Assembly: GCA_018398765.1 (NCBI GenBank)
Contig: JAHBMJ010001867.1
Location: 3,527-31,026, forward strand
Direction: 5' to 3'
DNA from: Chromera velia
Lineage: Eukaryota > Sar > Chromeraceae
Length of the DNA: 27,500 nt
Shown here in pieces: positions 11,591-21,471 of this stretch. The notes beneath the pieces are model-generated. The model made no database searches. It was not told the origin of the DNA and saw only the letters and a list, made by a program, of their open reading frames with translations. Positions within the stretch are counted from its first letter, which is position 1, and each line of letters begins with the position of its first letter. A program made the position numbers and the translations under genes.

Positions 11591-12832
11591 ATGGAGCAGG
11601 TTCTGCAGCAATTGCTGGAGGGGCAACAATTCATGCAGCAGCAGATGATCCAGGTGTAGCAGACGCAACAACTTCAGCAACAACAGATGGACGCTCTGGG
11701 AGCACAGCAGCAACAAACAGCCACCGACGGGAGCCCAATCCATCAACAGCAGCAGCAGACACCAGAACAGCAGCAGCAGCAGCGGATGAATCAACAGCCG
11801 ACTTCTCCACCTCCCCAGTGGTCGAACTTCAAGGCGAAAGAGCCGCCGGTGTTTCATGGGGACCAGAAGTTGCTCGAAGGTTGGGTCGCGGATATGAGGG
11901 AATACATACAGCTCTCCGATATTCAGGTGTCGAAGCAGTTAGGGTCGGTGCGTCAATACTTCTCCCGATTCCTCAAGCAATGGTATGATAAGACGCAGAG
12001 GTCCGCCTCCCCTTTTGTCAACGTAGAAGATCTCTTCACCCGTCTGTCCGAGCGTTTCCCCGATCCCAACAAACAGACAGACTTGAGAGGGGAAGTCTAG
12101 AACGTCCGTTGTCAGGGCAATGAGGGGGTTCACAAGTACTCTGTCCGATTCAACGATATTGCAGAAGGAATCGTTGATGTGAGTGAGATCGATTTGATGT
12201 ACGACTACATTCGGGGCCTTCCGGATGAGGTGAGGAAGGAAGTGAGGAGGAAGAAGCCTGACAGTCTCGATGCTGCGATGAAGGATGCAGAGGAGGCCGA
12301 GCAGCTGTTGAGTGGGGGGAGAAAGAAAGACTACGGGGGCCAGGGCAGAGACGGGCGAAGTGATTCGCACCCGCCTTTGCAACCTCAGTCCCAATCGAAT
12401 GATGGGCCCATCCCGATGGATCTCAACCGAATCTCCCGAATTTATTCCCTTTCCCAAGATGAGATCAAGAGGCACATTCAGGAGAATAGGTGCTTCAATT
12501 GTCATGCGGTGGGACACTCTGCACGCCAGTGTAGGAACCGCAAGCAACAACAGCAACAACAGGGTCCTAGGGGTCACGGGGGTCAGAGAAATTTCTACGG
12601 AGGTCAAGGATGCATGCACAACCTGCAGAGTGGGGTGCAGCAGCACTACAGTGGTTCGGTGCAGGGGCAGTGGGGGAATCCAGTCATCCCGCAAGGACTT
12701 ACGCCTCCCCCTGGACTGTGTCCACCACTGCAGTTCCAGAGGAACCCTCCCCAGTGGTCACAGCGCCAGCAGCAGAATGCACCCCCGAGAGGGATGTACT
12801 CTACGACTGGGGGCAGGACAGGCAGGAGGGGG
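11591..12832 (+). pseudogene. Chromovirus gag with zinc knuckle, two nonsense mutations
   Basis: Starts at the first in-frame ATG after the primer site. A Gln-rich N-terminus (to about residue 70) precedes a capsid-like region with PPVFHGDQKLLEGWVADM, typical of the retrotransposon gag family. A CCHC zinc knuckle (C-x2-C-x4-H-x4-C, CFNCHAVGHSARQC) lies at 12491-12532, followed by a Gln/Gly-rich tail. TAG stops at 11657 and 12098 interrupt it without a frame change. In an intact copy it would form the virus-like particle and bind RNA. Confidence 0.85.
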
Positions 12833-13400
12833 AAATTGATCACCTTCCACGGCACAGCGAATGGCATCCCGATCCGTGCCCTTTAGGATCCAGGGGTGGA
12901 CTCCATTTATGTGAGCAAGAGAGTTGTTGAGGCTGGGGAGTTCCGTTTGTCCGCCTTGGAGCCCTCCACATGCAAAGGGGGCATCCGTCTCGATAGTGCG
13001 CAGGCTCCCTCGACTACTGTCCAATGGGAGGCGCCTGACATCGATCTGAGAATTCAGGACTTTGCAGCCCCCCTGACCATGACTGTACTCGATCTGAACG
13101 AGGATTATGATGTGGTCCTGGGGATGCTCTTCTGTGAGACCTTCAAACCCCTTCCCGATTTCGAAGCGAAGTCTCTCTTCATCGCTGCAGATCGTTCTCC
13201 CTCCGGGTCGCAGTTTACACTGTATAACTCGGAAATCTACCACATTCCGGGGGCCAAGCCTGAGCCCCTGACCCGCAGAGAGATCCATAGGCTTTCTAAG
13301 AAGGAATCTACCACCTTCCGGTGCTACCGTCTTGAGGTCCGCCCTCTTCCCTCCGTTTCCTCCCCCCTGGAGGTCAACCGAATCCAAGGAGCCACGACAC
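12833..13400 (+). pseudogene. Degenerate aspartic protease region
   Basis: It follows gag in the same frame. The expected hydrophobic strand and active-site triad appear as RAL, then a TAG at 12884, then DPG, so the residue before the aspartate is a stop and the usual D-S/T-G is DPG. A later segment (LNEDYDVVLGMLF) fits the second protease motif, an I/V-LG-M sequence. The protease would have cut the polyprotein; this copy cannot. Confidence 0.65.
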
Positions 13401-13519
13401 AGAAGCCCCCGCCTCTCTCGTCTTTCACGTCCGATCACCTGGTTAATTCGGATGATTACACAGATTTCCGCAGGGAAGTGCAGAGGGAGGGAATGAGGCC
13501 GGGGATGAGAAAGGTTCTG

Positions 13520-14900
13520 GAGAAGCATTTCAGCATCTTCCCAAATGAGATTCCCACCCTCCCACCTAAGAGGGAAGTCGAGTGTCACATCAAACTCGAG
13601 CCAGGTCACCGCCCCCCTGCTCGAGCTCCGTATAGGCTCACCTACAGGCAGCTCGATGAGCTTTGAAAACAGTTGGAGTCATACTTAGCCAAGGGTCAAA
13701 TCCACCCTTCCAACTCCCCGTTTGCTGCCCCTGTCCTTTTTGTCATGAAGGCTGACGGTACTCAGCGTATGTGTATTGATTACACGCAGCTGAACAAGAT
13801 CTGTGTGAGGGACAGATAATATCCCCTGCCACATCCGGATGACTTGATTTCCCGCCTGCACGGGGCCAAGTACTTCTCGTCTCTCGACTTGAGACAGTAC
13901 TCCCATCAGATCTGGGTAGCCGAGGGCGACGAGGAGAAGACTGCTTTCATAACAAGGTATGGCACGTTTGAGTGGCTGGTCATGCCGTTTGGTTACTGCA
14001 ATGCGCCCGGTATCAGCATGCGTATGATCAATAAGACATTGCGCCCTTTGTTAGACAGGTGTGTAATTGTTTTTATTGATGATCTCTTGATTTTCAGCCG
14101 CACTCCTGAGGAACACGAGAGAGACGTAGAGGCCGTCCTCCAGCTCCTTCCCGATGAGTCTCTCTATGTCAAACTGTCGAAATGTGATTGGTTCCGGACG
14201 GAAGCCAAGTTCCTGGGGCTGGTCATCAGTGAGGGTGGATTCAGGCCTGCGCTTGAGAAGGTGCAGGGACTCCAAGACTTCCCCAAGCCGACCGACCGCA
14301 CTTCACTGCATCAGTTTTTAGGGTTAGGGAATTGGTCTCGGAAGTTTGTTAGGGGGTACAGCCAGGTTGCTTCTCCCCTTCTCTCTCTTCTCCACACCTC
14401 AATCCCCTTTGTGTGGGAGCCTGTGCATGATCAGGCATTCGTTGCTCTAAAGAAAGCTGTCCTTGAGCTTGCCATCCTTGCACTGCCTGACCCCAGTCAG
14501 CCTGTCTACATTGCACACGACGCCTCACAGTCGTATCAAGCCATCGGGGCAGTTGTCATTCAGCGCTGTTAGAAGACAGGGGCATACCGTCCGCTTACCT
14601 TTGGCTCCCGCCGCCTGACCCCTACCGAGGCACGCTACCCAGTGCGGGAGTTAGAGCTGTTGGCGATTGTCCATTTTGCAAAAGTTTGACATCATTTCCT
14701 GACGCCCGGGTCGGAGTTTTGGACAGATCACAAGAGTTTGGAGAATTTGGAGAAGTCGTTCGAGCACTGCAGTCTGCGTGTGAGACGGTGGATTGAGTTT
14801 CTGGAGGAAGTGGCGGTTCCAATCAAATATATTCCGGGGAGGGCGAACATCGTTGCCGACGTACTTTCCCGCAATCCGCCCCCTTTGGTCCAGTCCTCCC
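13520..14900 (+). pseudogene. Chromovirus reverse transcriptase and RNase H, four nonsense mutations
   Basis: RT motifs run in order: [18 protein letters not shown], then SLDLRQYSHQI, FEWLVMPFGYCNAP, and the catalytic FIDDLLIFS with both aspartates (14072-14083). RNase H follows with HDAS, RELELLAI and WTDHKSL motifs, then an [14 protein letters not shown] end. Stops at 13664 (TGA), 13817 (TAA), 14570 (TAG) and 14687 (TGA) break it, but reading frame and motif spacing are kept throughout. Confidence 0.9.
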
Positions 14901-15109
14901 CTTCTGCCCCTTTGTCATCTGTCAGAGTGAGGCAACCTATCCTGCTGACGGTTAGTCAGGCCGACGGTCCTGACGACGATGAGGTTCCAGGGCTTGAACC
15001 TGAGTATGAGGATGAGGGGGCAGTTGTTGGTGAGACCCGTTCTTTGGGGGGGGGGCACGGGAGCACTGAGCAGCGTCAGTGCTGGACAACCTTGAAGGTT
15101 GAGGGAGAT

Positions 15110-16576
15110 GTTGAACTGCAGAGGCGCTGCAGAGAGGCGTATGCAAACGATCCCTGGTTTGTCCCGGTGCATGCTCACCTGAAAAATTCCCCAAACAAAC
15201 TTCCCTCCCCTCATCTGGTGCCCCGTTTGAAAGGTCTCTCTCTGAGAGATGGTCTTTTGTTCCGGGGGGACCGCCTTTGTGTCCCTCGCTCACAGCGTAT
15301 GGCTCTTATTCGGGAGAGCCACTCATCTCCAGAGAGTACATACTTCGGGGTCGGGAAAACCTACAGTCGAATGGCAGAAAGATATTTCTGGCCTCAGATG
15401 TGGAGAGATGTATGCAGATTCGTTCGTGCCTGTGATCCCTGCCAGAGAAGCAAAGCTCCCAGCTGAGCGCCTCCCGGTTTCCTCCGACCGCTCCCTGTTC
15501 CCAACTACCCATGGGAAGTCACCCAAATTGACTTCCTCGTTGGACTGCCCGCCTCCGGGGATGAACAGTTTGACTGTCTTATGGTTGTCACTGACTCTCT
15601 ATCAAAAGGGGTATGCCTGATCCGGACCCACACAACAGCAACAGTAGAGCAGACAGGCCGGCTATATTATGAAAACGTCACAGTAAAGAAGGGGTGGCAG
15701 CGTACGATCCTCAGTAACAGAGACCCCCGTTTTCTGTCTCAATTCTGGCAGACCCTACACACCCTCTCGGGCACGCACCTGTCGTTCTCCACGACAGCAT
15801 ACCACGACACACCAGGGTCAGCAGAACGCATGAATCAAACAATTGAGGAGGCCCTCCGTTGCCTCGTTGAGACCCAGCATCACCGATGGGCGGAATTCAT
15901 CCCGTCCCTTGAGTTTGTATACAACACATCTGTCCAAATCGGGACAGGTCGCTCTCCCTTTCAGCTCGAACACGGAAGAGAACCCCTCACGCTCCCTGCT
16001 CTTTCTCTTTCTCCTTCTGTCCAGCCTTCCCCCGAGGCCTCTAACTTTTTGAAGGAACACAGAGAAGCCATTGAGTCCGCCCGCGCCTCTCTCGAAGCAG
16101 CCCAGTCCAGTCAAATCCGAAATGCTAACAGGCGACGCCGCCCAACCGACGACATCAAGGTGGGGGGCTATGTGCTTGTTCATCGCTCCTGGTGGGCAAC
16201 TGCTGCAAAGCCCGATGTTCTCCTGTACAGCCGCAAGCTCGATAGCCTGTGGTTCAGTCCCTTCAAAGTGACCCAGTTTGATCAGTCCCGAGACAATTTC
16301 GAAGTCGCCCTACCAGTGGGAAGCCGCAAAGATCCCCATGTGCATACGTCGCTGTGCAAGCTGTACTACCACGAAGGACGGGGCCGTCCGGCTGTCCGAT
16401 TGCCCTCCTGGGCCGACGAAGAGTATGAGGTCAAAAAGGTCCTCGGTGTTCGGGGAAGAGGCAGAGGAACCCAATACCGCGTGCAATGGGTGGGGTTCCC
16501 TGAGAGTGAAGCGTCTTGGGAGCCAGTCTCCCACCTCCGAAATGCGAAGGAGAAAATCGAAGAGTTCAAGCGATGA
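15110..16576 (+). pseudogene. Chromovirus integrase with chromodomain, one nonsense mutation
   Basis: The zinc-binding N-terminus shows a first His ([12 protein letters not shown]) and the CDPC pair, but the usual second His is Tyr. A TGA follows at 15464. The DDE core keeps D in [11 protein letters not shown] in SNRDPRF and E in GSAERMNQT. After a GPY/F-like region, a chromodomain fills 16421-16573 ([28 protein letters not shown]), the mark of chromoviruses, which tether integration to modified histones. The natural stop is TGA at 16574. Confidence 0.9.
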
Positions 16577-16673
16577 TCAAAGTGAATAGACAGGAATTGT
16601 ATGATTAATTTTGGTTGGCAGTTAACCGCAGAAAAGCTGAGAAGAAGGACAGAGCGCGTGGGACACACGCTCC

Positions 16674-16687
16674 AAGGGGGAGGGGCA
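16674..16687 (+). other. Polypurine tract
   Basis: AAGGGGGAGGGGCA abuts the CGTAA start of the 3' LTR, the position expected for priming plus-strand DNA synthesis. This also fixes the LTR start. Confidence 0.75.
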
Positions 16688-17031
16688 CGTAACATAGTGA
16701 GGCGAGCCACGGGACCGGCCAATCCCGGGGTGAGCCGAACTAACGCGCACCGCCGCCGCACGGGACGCCCGCAGCTCAGAGACCAACACACGCACGCAGG
16801 CTCATGGAGGCGCCGCCATGCCAGTCTGTATTAGAAAAAAATTAAATAAAATAGAAATAAAGTGGAATTAATTCAGTCAGCTGCGTATAGCCTGGATTGT
16901 GTAAACAACAGTTGCTTGCAAAGCTTCTAGAAGCAGTTTGGAAGTGAACCTTGAACTGACAGACTTTCCGTAGTAGAGATCTAACCTAACTAAGTGCGCT
17001 CACTTAGGAGAAGAGGAGCTACCTCCTTACG
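16688..17031 (+). repeat. 3' LTR
   Basis: 344 bp, same CGTAA...TTACG ends as the 5' copy and same length. It is followed by AGAT at 17032-17035, the right-hand target duplication. Confidence 0.93.
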
Positions 17032-17035
17032 AGAT

Positions 17036-17401
17036 AACTGGCACGCAGGTCTAAAGCTCCAGCCCTGAATATAATGTAATCCTGTAATGCTTGAAGCTTT
17101 CTTCTTCGATTACTTTGATAATAATACTTGTCATTTGAATGGGGCTGCCAAGATAAAGTTTATATTTGCATTATGTGAGGTTTCACTTTAAGCTTTCTAC
17201 TAATAGTAGCCTTAAGCTAACTTCATTATAGTCTTTATAGTAAGTTCATTATTACTAGACTTGAAAACAACTTGAATTCAAATGAAATGAAATCGGAATC
17301 CATGACTGACGCATATATACTGAACGGCATATTAAAGCTTTTCTGAGCATCTTTCTGAGCCAATATAAAAGCGGATAACACGGAAAGCGAAGCTCTGCCC
17401 T
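17036..17401. other. AT-rich spacer right of the LTR element
   Basis: Continues the AT-rich composition of the 9.5-11.1 kb spacer, as expected if the LTR element split one spacer. I see no gene; it should include the 3' UTR of the zinc-finger gene on the minus strand. Confidence 0.5.
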
Positions 17402-18460
17402 TTACGCACCCCCGCCTGTGCGCTGCCTCTTTCTACCCCCAGATCGCCCTGGCAATCCGGCAGCTCCGTCAAGACAAGGCAAATCGGCAGTGGCAGCAGC
17501 AGCCGAAGAGGAAGAGGAGGAGGAGGAAGAAGAAGAAGAAGAAGAAGACCCTGATTGCGAAACGGATTCTCCTGGAAGGGGGGCAGCGGATGAGGCTGTT
17601 CTCTCTGCTTGTGCTGTTTGATGGAATGCACAGGAAGATGAGGAAGACGAGGAGGAAGAAGAGGGCAAGGGACAGGAAGCAGAAGATGCCGCCGCAGCTT
17701 TCGAGTCTTCTTCTTTTCTTTTCGGTGATCGTGTTGCAGAGCTCTGGTTGCTCGTCTCTCTGTCTGGGCGATTTGTGAGCAGTGCCGAGTCTCGGGGGAG
17801 CCCGTGTTCCTTCACGAGATGGTCGAGGAGTCCCTTCTTCTGAAAACGCACGCATATGCATGCACAAAAAAGGGGGGAGAAGAGACAAGAGTGTGAAAAA
17901 ATCGGAGGAGGGGAGAGAAGAAAGAAGGCGAGAAAGCGCGAAAACGAAAAGAGTGGGCAAGAGGGGAAAAAAGTCTCCCAGAGACAGAGAGATTTAAAAT
18001 TGAGAGTTGACTCACCGACGCGTAGGTCCTCAAACAGTTTTCCACCAGACACACACAGGGTTCCTTCTGGGAGGCCGAGTACTGCAGGCAGGCAAGCAGT
18101 CGGCAATCAAGTAAGCGAAATAGAAAGCGCTGGCGCATGCGTCGAGCTGGGATGAAAACAGGCGGCGTACGTGTCTGAGAAAGGATGCCAAAGACAGCAA
18201 ATTCAGCCGTCTCTCGTACAAGAGATCGAGGAGAAGCATTTCACTTTTCTTTCCGAGTGACGCCGAGGAAGGGAGGAAACAAGGAAAGGAAACGAAAGGA
18301 AAGGAAAGCAGAAGAGAACAAGTTATTGATGGATCTCTGGGAGATGAACGCAGAAAAGAGGAGAGGATTTACATGGAGAGAGAGAGCCAGACAGAGAGTG
18401 AGCGAGAGGGAGAGGGAGAGGGAGAGAGAGAGAGAGAGCGAGAGAGAGAGAGAGAGAGAC

Positions 18461-18495
<35 letters not shown>

Positions 18496-18916
18496 CACAG
18501 ACAGAGAGAGTGAGCGAGAGGGAGAGAGAGAGAGAGTCAGACAGACAGACAGACAGACAGACACACAGACAGAGAGTGAGACCGACAGACAGACAGTGAG
18601 CGAGAGAGAGATTGCGGGTAGGGGTGGGAGGGAGGGGAGAGTAAATGAGTGACTAAGTGAGCCATTGTGTGTGTGTGTGTGTGTGTGTGTGTGGGCGATC
18701 ACGAGACAACAAAGCAGGATCCGAAGATCTTCTTTCATCCTCTGTTGTCTTCTCCACTTACCTCTTTCATTTTCTGTTTCTGCAGTTCCTTCTTTTCCTT
18801 TTGGTGTCTCTCCTTCACATGCGCTTGCAGGTCCTTCTGCTTGAAGAATCGGGTAACCGACGGAGGGTTCCCGGAGATGCAAAAAGAACACTCGTATTTT
18901 GGACCCACTGCAAACA

Positions 18917-18947
<31 letters not shown>

Positions 18948-19211
18948 GAAGAAAGAAAGAAAGAAAGATGCGTGGGTTTAAGAGGATAACAAAAGTACAA
19001 AAGAGCACACATACCGATAAAGCGAGACCGCGGGGTATCAGAAACAAAAGAAATCTCAGTGAGAGAATATGAGGGGAAGAGGGAAAGCCAGCAATCAAGT
19101 CAGAGGGAAAGAGAGGGCAAGGAACATAGAAACAAAAAAGAAACGCATCGGAAAAAATGTACCGAGGAATTGAATGCACACACAGAGGAATTCGTGTGTC
19201 CACACACACAA

Positions 19212-19245
<34 letters not shown>

Positions 19246-20524
19246 ACTCACTCCCTCACTCCCTCACTCACTCACTCACACAAGCACACACACACACACC
19301 CATCCGACAACCCACCCTCATGTTCACGCAAATGGTTCTTGAGCATCCGGTAATTCCTGCACACAACCTCACAGCCCTCATGCGGACATGCCAAAGCCCC
19401 GGGTGTTCCTGCCTCCGTCTCCTCCCTCCCCGCCCCGCCGTCTCTTCCATCCCCACCAGATTCCCCTCCGTTCACCCCCTCTCCCCCCTCAGGCACATCC
19501 ACCAAACCCCCAGCCTCCTCCCTCAACCTCATACGCTCTGCACCTCTCGCCTGCGACTCGTGGAGCACTCTGTGCTTCTCAAACCGGATGCGCACGTCAA
19601 ATTCTTCTCCACACAAATCTGCAAACAAATTGCTTCAAGTGAAGGAGACGGAGAACAAGAAAGAGCAAACCAAAGATGAAACATCGAAGAGTCTTCTGAG
19701 ATCACCAGTGCGTCTCTTTCCCCCGCCACTTTCTCACTTTCCCCCCTGCAAGATGTTCGAACGTGCATTCAATCGCACCACCCCACCCATACACTCTGGC
19801 AGCATATCATACCCACAAACACAGGAACGAGCAGCAGCTGAGTGGCTGCTATAGAAATTGCGCTCCTCCATTGCGACATGATCGTCACTTAGACCCTTGC
19901 GATGGATGCTTGCTACGTCATGTCAGAAGAAACTCACCGCACTTGAATTTCGACTCCTTCTGATGCGTCTGCAAATGTTTCGTTAAGTGGTGACCAAGAA
20001 CGAACGTCTTGCCGCACTCCGGACACACGTGTTTCCTCTCCTTCACGTGCCTGCTCGCAATGTGCTCCTTCAGTTTGTCTTTCCGAAAGAAACTCGCTTC
20101 GCATTGATCGCACTTGAACGTTTTCTGCACGCACCAGATAGAACCCTGCATTTGAGCCTGGCAGTAACCGCTGCACACGGCCAAGAAGACGAACAACCTC
20201 CACACACGCGTACCCAAGGCTTTCACTTACCTGATCTTGTGAAACTCCATGGACGGTTTTGTGTCTCTCAAGTTTGGACTCTCTGTCAAACGCCTTCCCG
20301 CAGCCGGGCCATGAACAGACCCACGACAAAGAACGTCTCCCAAGAGAACTTTCTTCCTCTTCAGCAACTTGAACGGTTCTTTCCGGCTCTTCACAATCAG
20401 GATCCGCCCCTTCTCTCTCTTCCCCGTCCTCTGGAGACATTCCTTCGGCCCCCACTGCCTCTGCTGCGCTCGTGGGAACGAGTGGGTGACCCTCATTGTT
20501 CGCCCCGTCTCCTTCCGTCTCCAT
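17402..20524 (-). CDS. Seven-finger C2H2 zinc-finger protein, TFIIIA-like
   Basis: Minus-strand exons, in order: 20524-20231, 20124-19938, 19618-19316, 18907-18762, 18081-18016 and 17839-17402 (TAA). All introns are GT-AG and phases agree, giving 477 residues. An in-frame TGA lies four codons before the ATG. The N-terminus is acidic. Seven fingers follow: C-x4-C and x12 in exon 1; two in exon 2; one across the exon 2/3 join (KCDLCGEEF); one at the end of exon 3 after a Gly/Glu-rich linker of about 50 residues; one in exon 4 with a long 19-residue middle; and one across the exon 5/6 join (CLVENC...HLVKEHG). The tail is poly-Ser with KRK and RKRQR basic patches. C-x4-C fingers with irregular spacing and linkers fit TFIIIA, the 5S rRNA gene factor, which usually has nine fingers; another nucleic-acid-binding role is possible. 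Confidence 0.75.
18082..18761 (-). repeat. Intron 4 of the zinc-finger gene, microsatellite-filled
   Basis: Holds long GA, GAGC and GACA arrays at about 18375-18615 and a TG run at 18666-18693 on the plus strand, so the transcript side is TC/TGTC/CA rich. Donor GTAAGT reads at 18761-18756 and acceptor CTGCAG at 18087-18082 on the minus strand. I found no further finger exon in it, but a short one cannot be excluded. Confidence 0.6.
18908..19315 (-). repeat. Intron 3 of the zinc-finger gene with CA, GAGT and CTTT repeats
   Basis: On the transcript strand the donor GTGGGT at 19315 runs into GT and GAGT repeats (plus-strand CA/CTCA at 19201-19300). The acceptor is preceded by a CTTT array (plus-strand AAAG at 18916-18968), which serves as the polypyrimidine tract. 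Confidence 0.65.
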
Positions 20525-20905
20525 CGTTCGAATTCAAAACTGCTTCGGTAATGCTACGGTCTGCATCATACGCGCCACTGACTGACCATCGAGCGACTGA
20601 CGTCTGCCAGGTCTGCTTGCAAGAGTTTCATTATTGCAACACGTGAATCCCTCGAGCCTGAAGAAAACGGATGTTACGGATCACTTTGAACACGCAACTT
20701 GACGCAAGTATCTTAAGGTTTTTCTGCAGCTCGGCATGGCTCGCGGCCATGCATCGGCCATGCTTGCGCATGATTGCGCATGTGATGCTACCCGCGATGC
20801 GCGTCTCATGCGCGTCTCCATGCGTCTCCTTTCATCGAAGTGTTGCACCAGTGAGTCGTTGAAGTGACTCACGTTACGTCATGTTATATAAGTCTGTCCG
20901 AGTCG
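20525..20905 (-). promoter_or_regulatory. Upstream region of the zinc-finger gene with GCATG cluster
   Basis: The 380 bp between the zinc-finger start codon and the retroelement end. It contains no gene I can support. From 20732 to 20827 the words GCATG, CATGC, GCGCATG and CATGCG recur about eight times on both strands. Promoter function is an inference from position. Confidence 0.35.
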
Positions 20906-21109
20906 TTCAGACTCCACAGCCTCACAGTAGCTGGGCCCTAGCTCCTAGCTGACTAAACAATTGCTAAGTCCGTGACCCGGTACGACCCGGTTTGATGAGT
21001 CGTGGCTTTGTGAACCACCTTCACGCCGCTCACTAAATTGCCCTCCCCGCGCCGGCCTTCTGGTGCTGTAGGTTGGACTCTGGCGTTTCTGGTTCACTTG
21101 CAACCCCCC
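20906..21109 (-). repeat. Terminal direct repeat copy B2
   Basis: 204 bp that match 21472-21664 closely from TTCAGACTCCACAG to GCAACCCCCT. It carries one 11-bp addition where ACGACCCGGT-type sequence is duplicated. It forms the outer 3' end of the retroelement next to the zinc-finger gene promoter. Confidence 0.85.
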
Positions 21110-21471
21110 TCGATCAGAGAAGCAGGCCGGTGTACCGGGCTGCTGCTTGTTTGCTAGAGCATGTAGGAGGGTGCTAGCTATGTGCTAGGACCGGGCTCGT
21201 AGCGCAAACAAGTTGGGAAACCGTTACTTTCCATGATTCAATGCATCGTTACATCGGGTAAGGTGGGCGGGCGTCAAAATACTACATACCTGTGGGCTCA
21301 GATTTTCTTGCCCGACCTGCTTTTTTTACTAGCCCTTCAAATTTCCGGTTTTTTAGAGGGAAAAAAAAATATGCACGGGCGCCTAGAGACGGCTTTGCTA
21401 CGTGCTCTACTTCGTTACGTCTGAACCTATATTCAACTTCCTGGACAAGCCTTATACAGTTAAACTCTCAT
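21110..21471 (-). repeat. Spacer between direct repeats, presumed A2
   Basis: 362 bp of non-coding sequence between the two B copies. In a split-direct-repeat element this part is a second copy of the 5' end (A1). A1 would lie beyond 27500, so the repeat cannot be confirmed here. Confidence 0.5.

Larger units (their letters stand above)
11131..17031 (+). mobile_element. Ty3/gypsy chromovirus LTR retrotransposon, full length but inactive
   Basis: A 5.9-kb element with two 344-bp LTRs that differ at about eight sites, a primer-binding site right after the 5' LTR, a polypurine tract right before the 3' LTR, and an AGAT duplication on each side. A single frame encodes gag, protease, RT, RNase H, integrase and a C-terminal chromodomain in the Ty3/gypsy order. 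Eight in-frame stops make it non-autonomous. LTR divergence near 2 percent means a fairly recent insertion. It sits in the spacer between two converging genes and disrupts neither. Confidence 0.93.

Noticed and set aside
13664-15466. Stop codons in the chromovirus read as a variant genetic code or programmed readthrough
   Set aside because: All three stop types occur at many places and host genes here use TAG and TAA as terminators, so simple decay is more likely.
18185-18652. Plus-strand open frame of Arg/Glu-rich repeats
   Set aside because: It is translation of GA/GACA microsatellites inside an intron of the minus-strand zinc-finger gene.
18241-19251. 336-codon minus-strand open frame rich in Ser/Leu
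   Set aside because: It runs through microsatellite introns and reads the finger exon 18762-18907 in a frame different from the finger frame.
20408-20646. Plus-strand frames opposite zinc-finger exon 1
   Set aside because: The minus-strand frame has clear C2H2 fingers, an upstream stop and good splice sites; the opposite frames show no family features.
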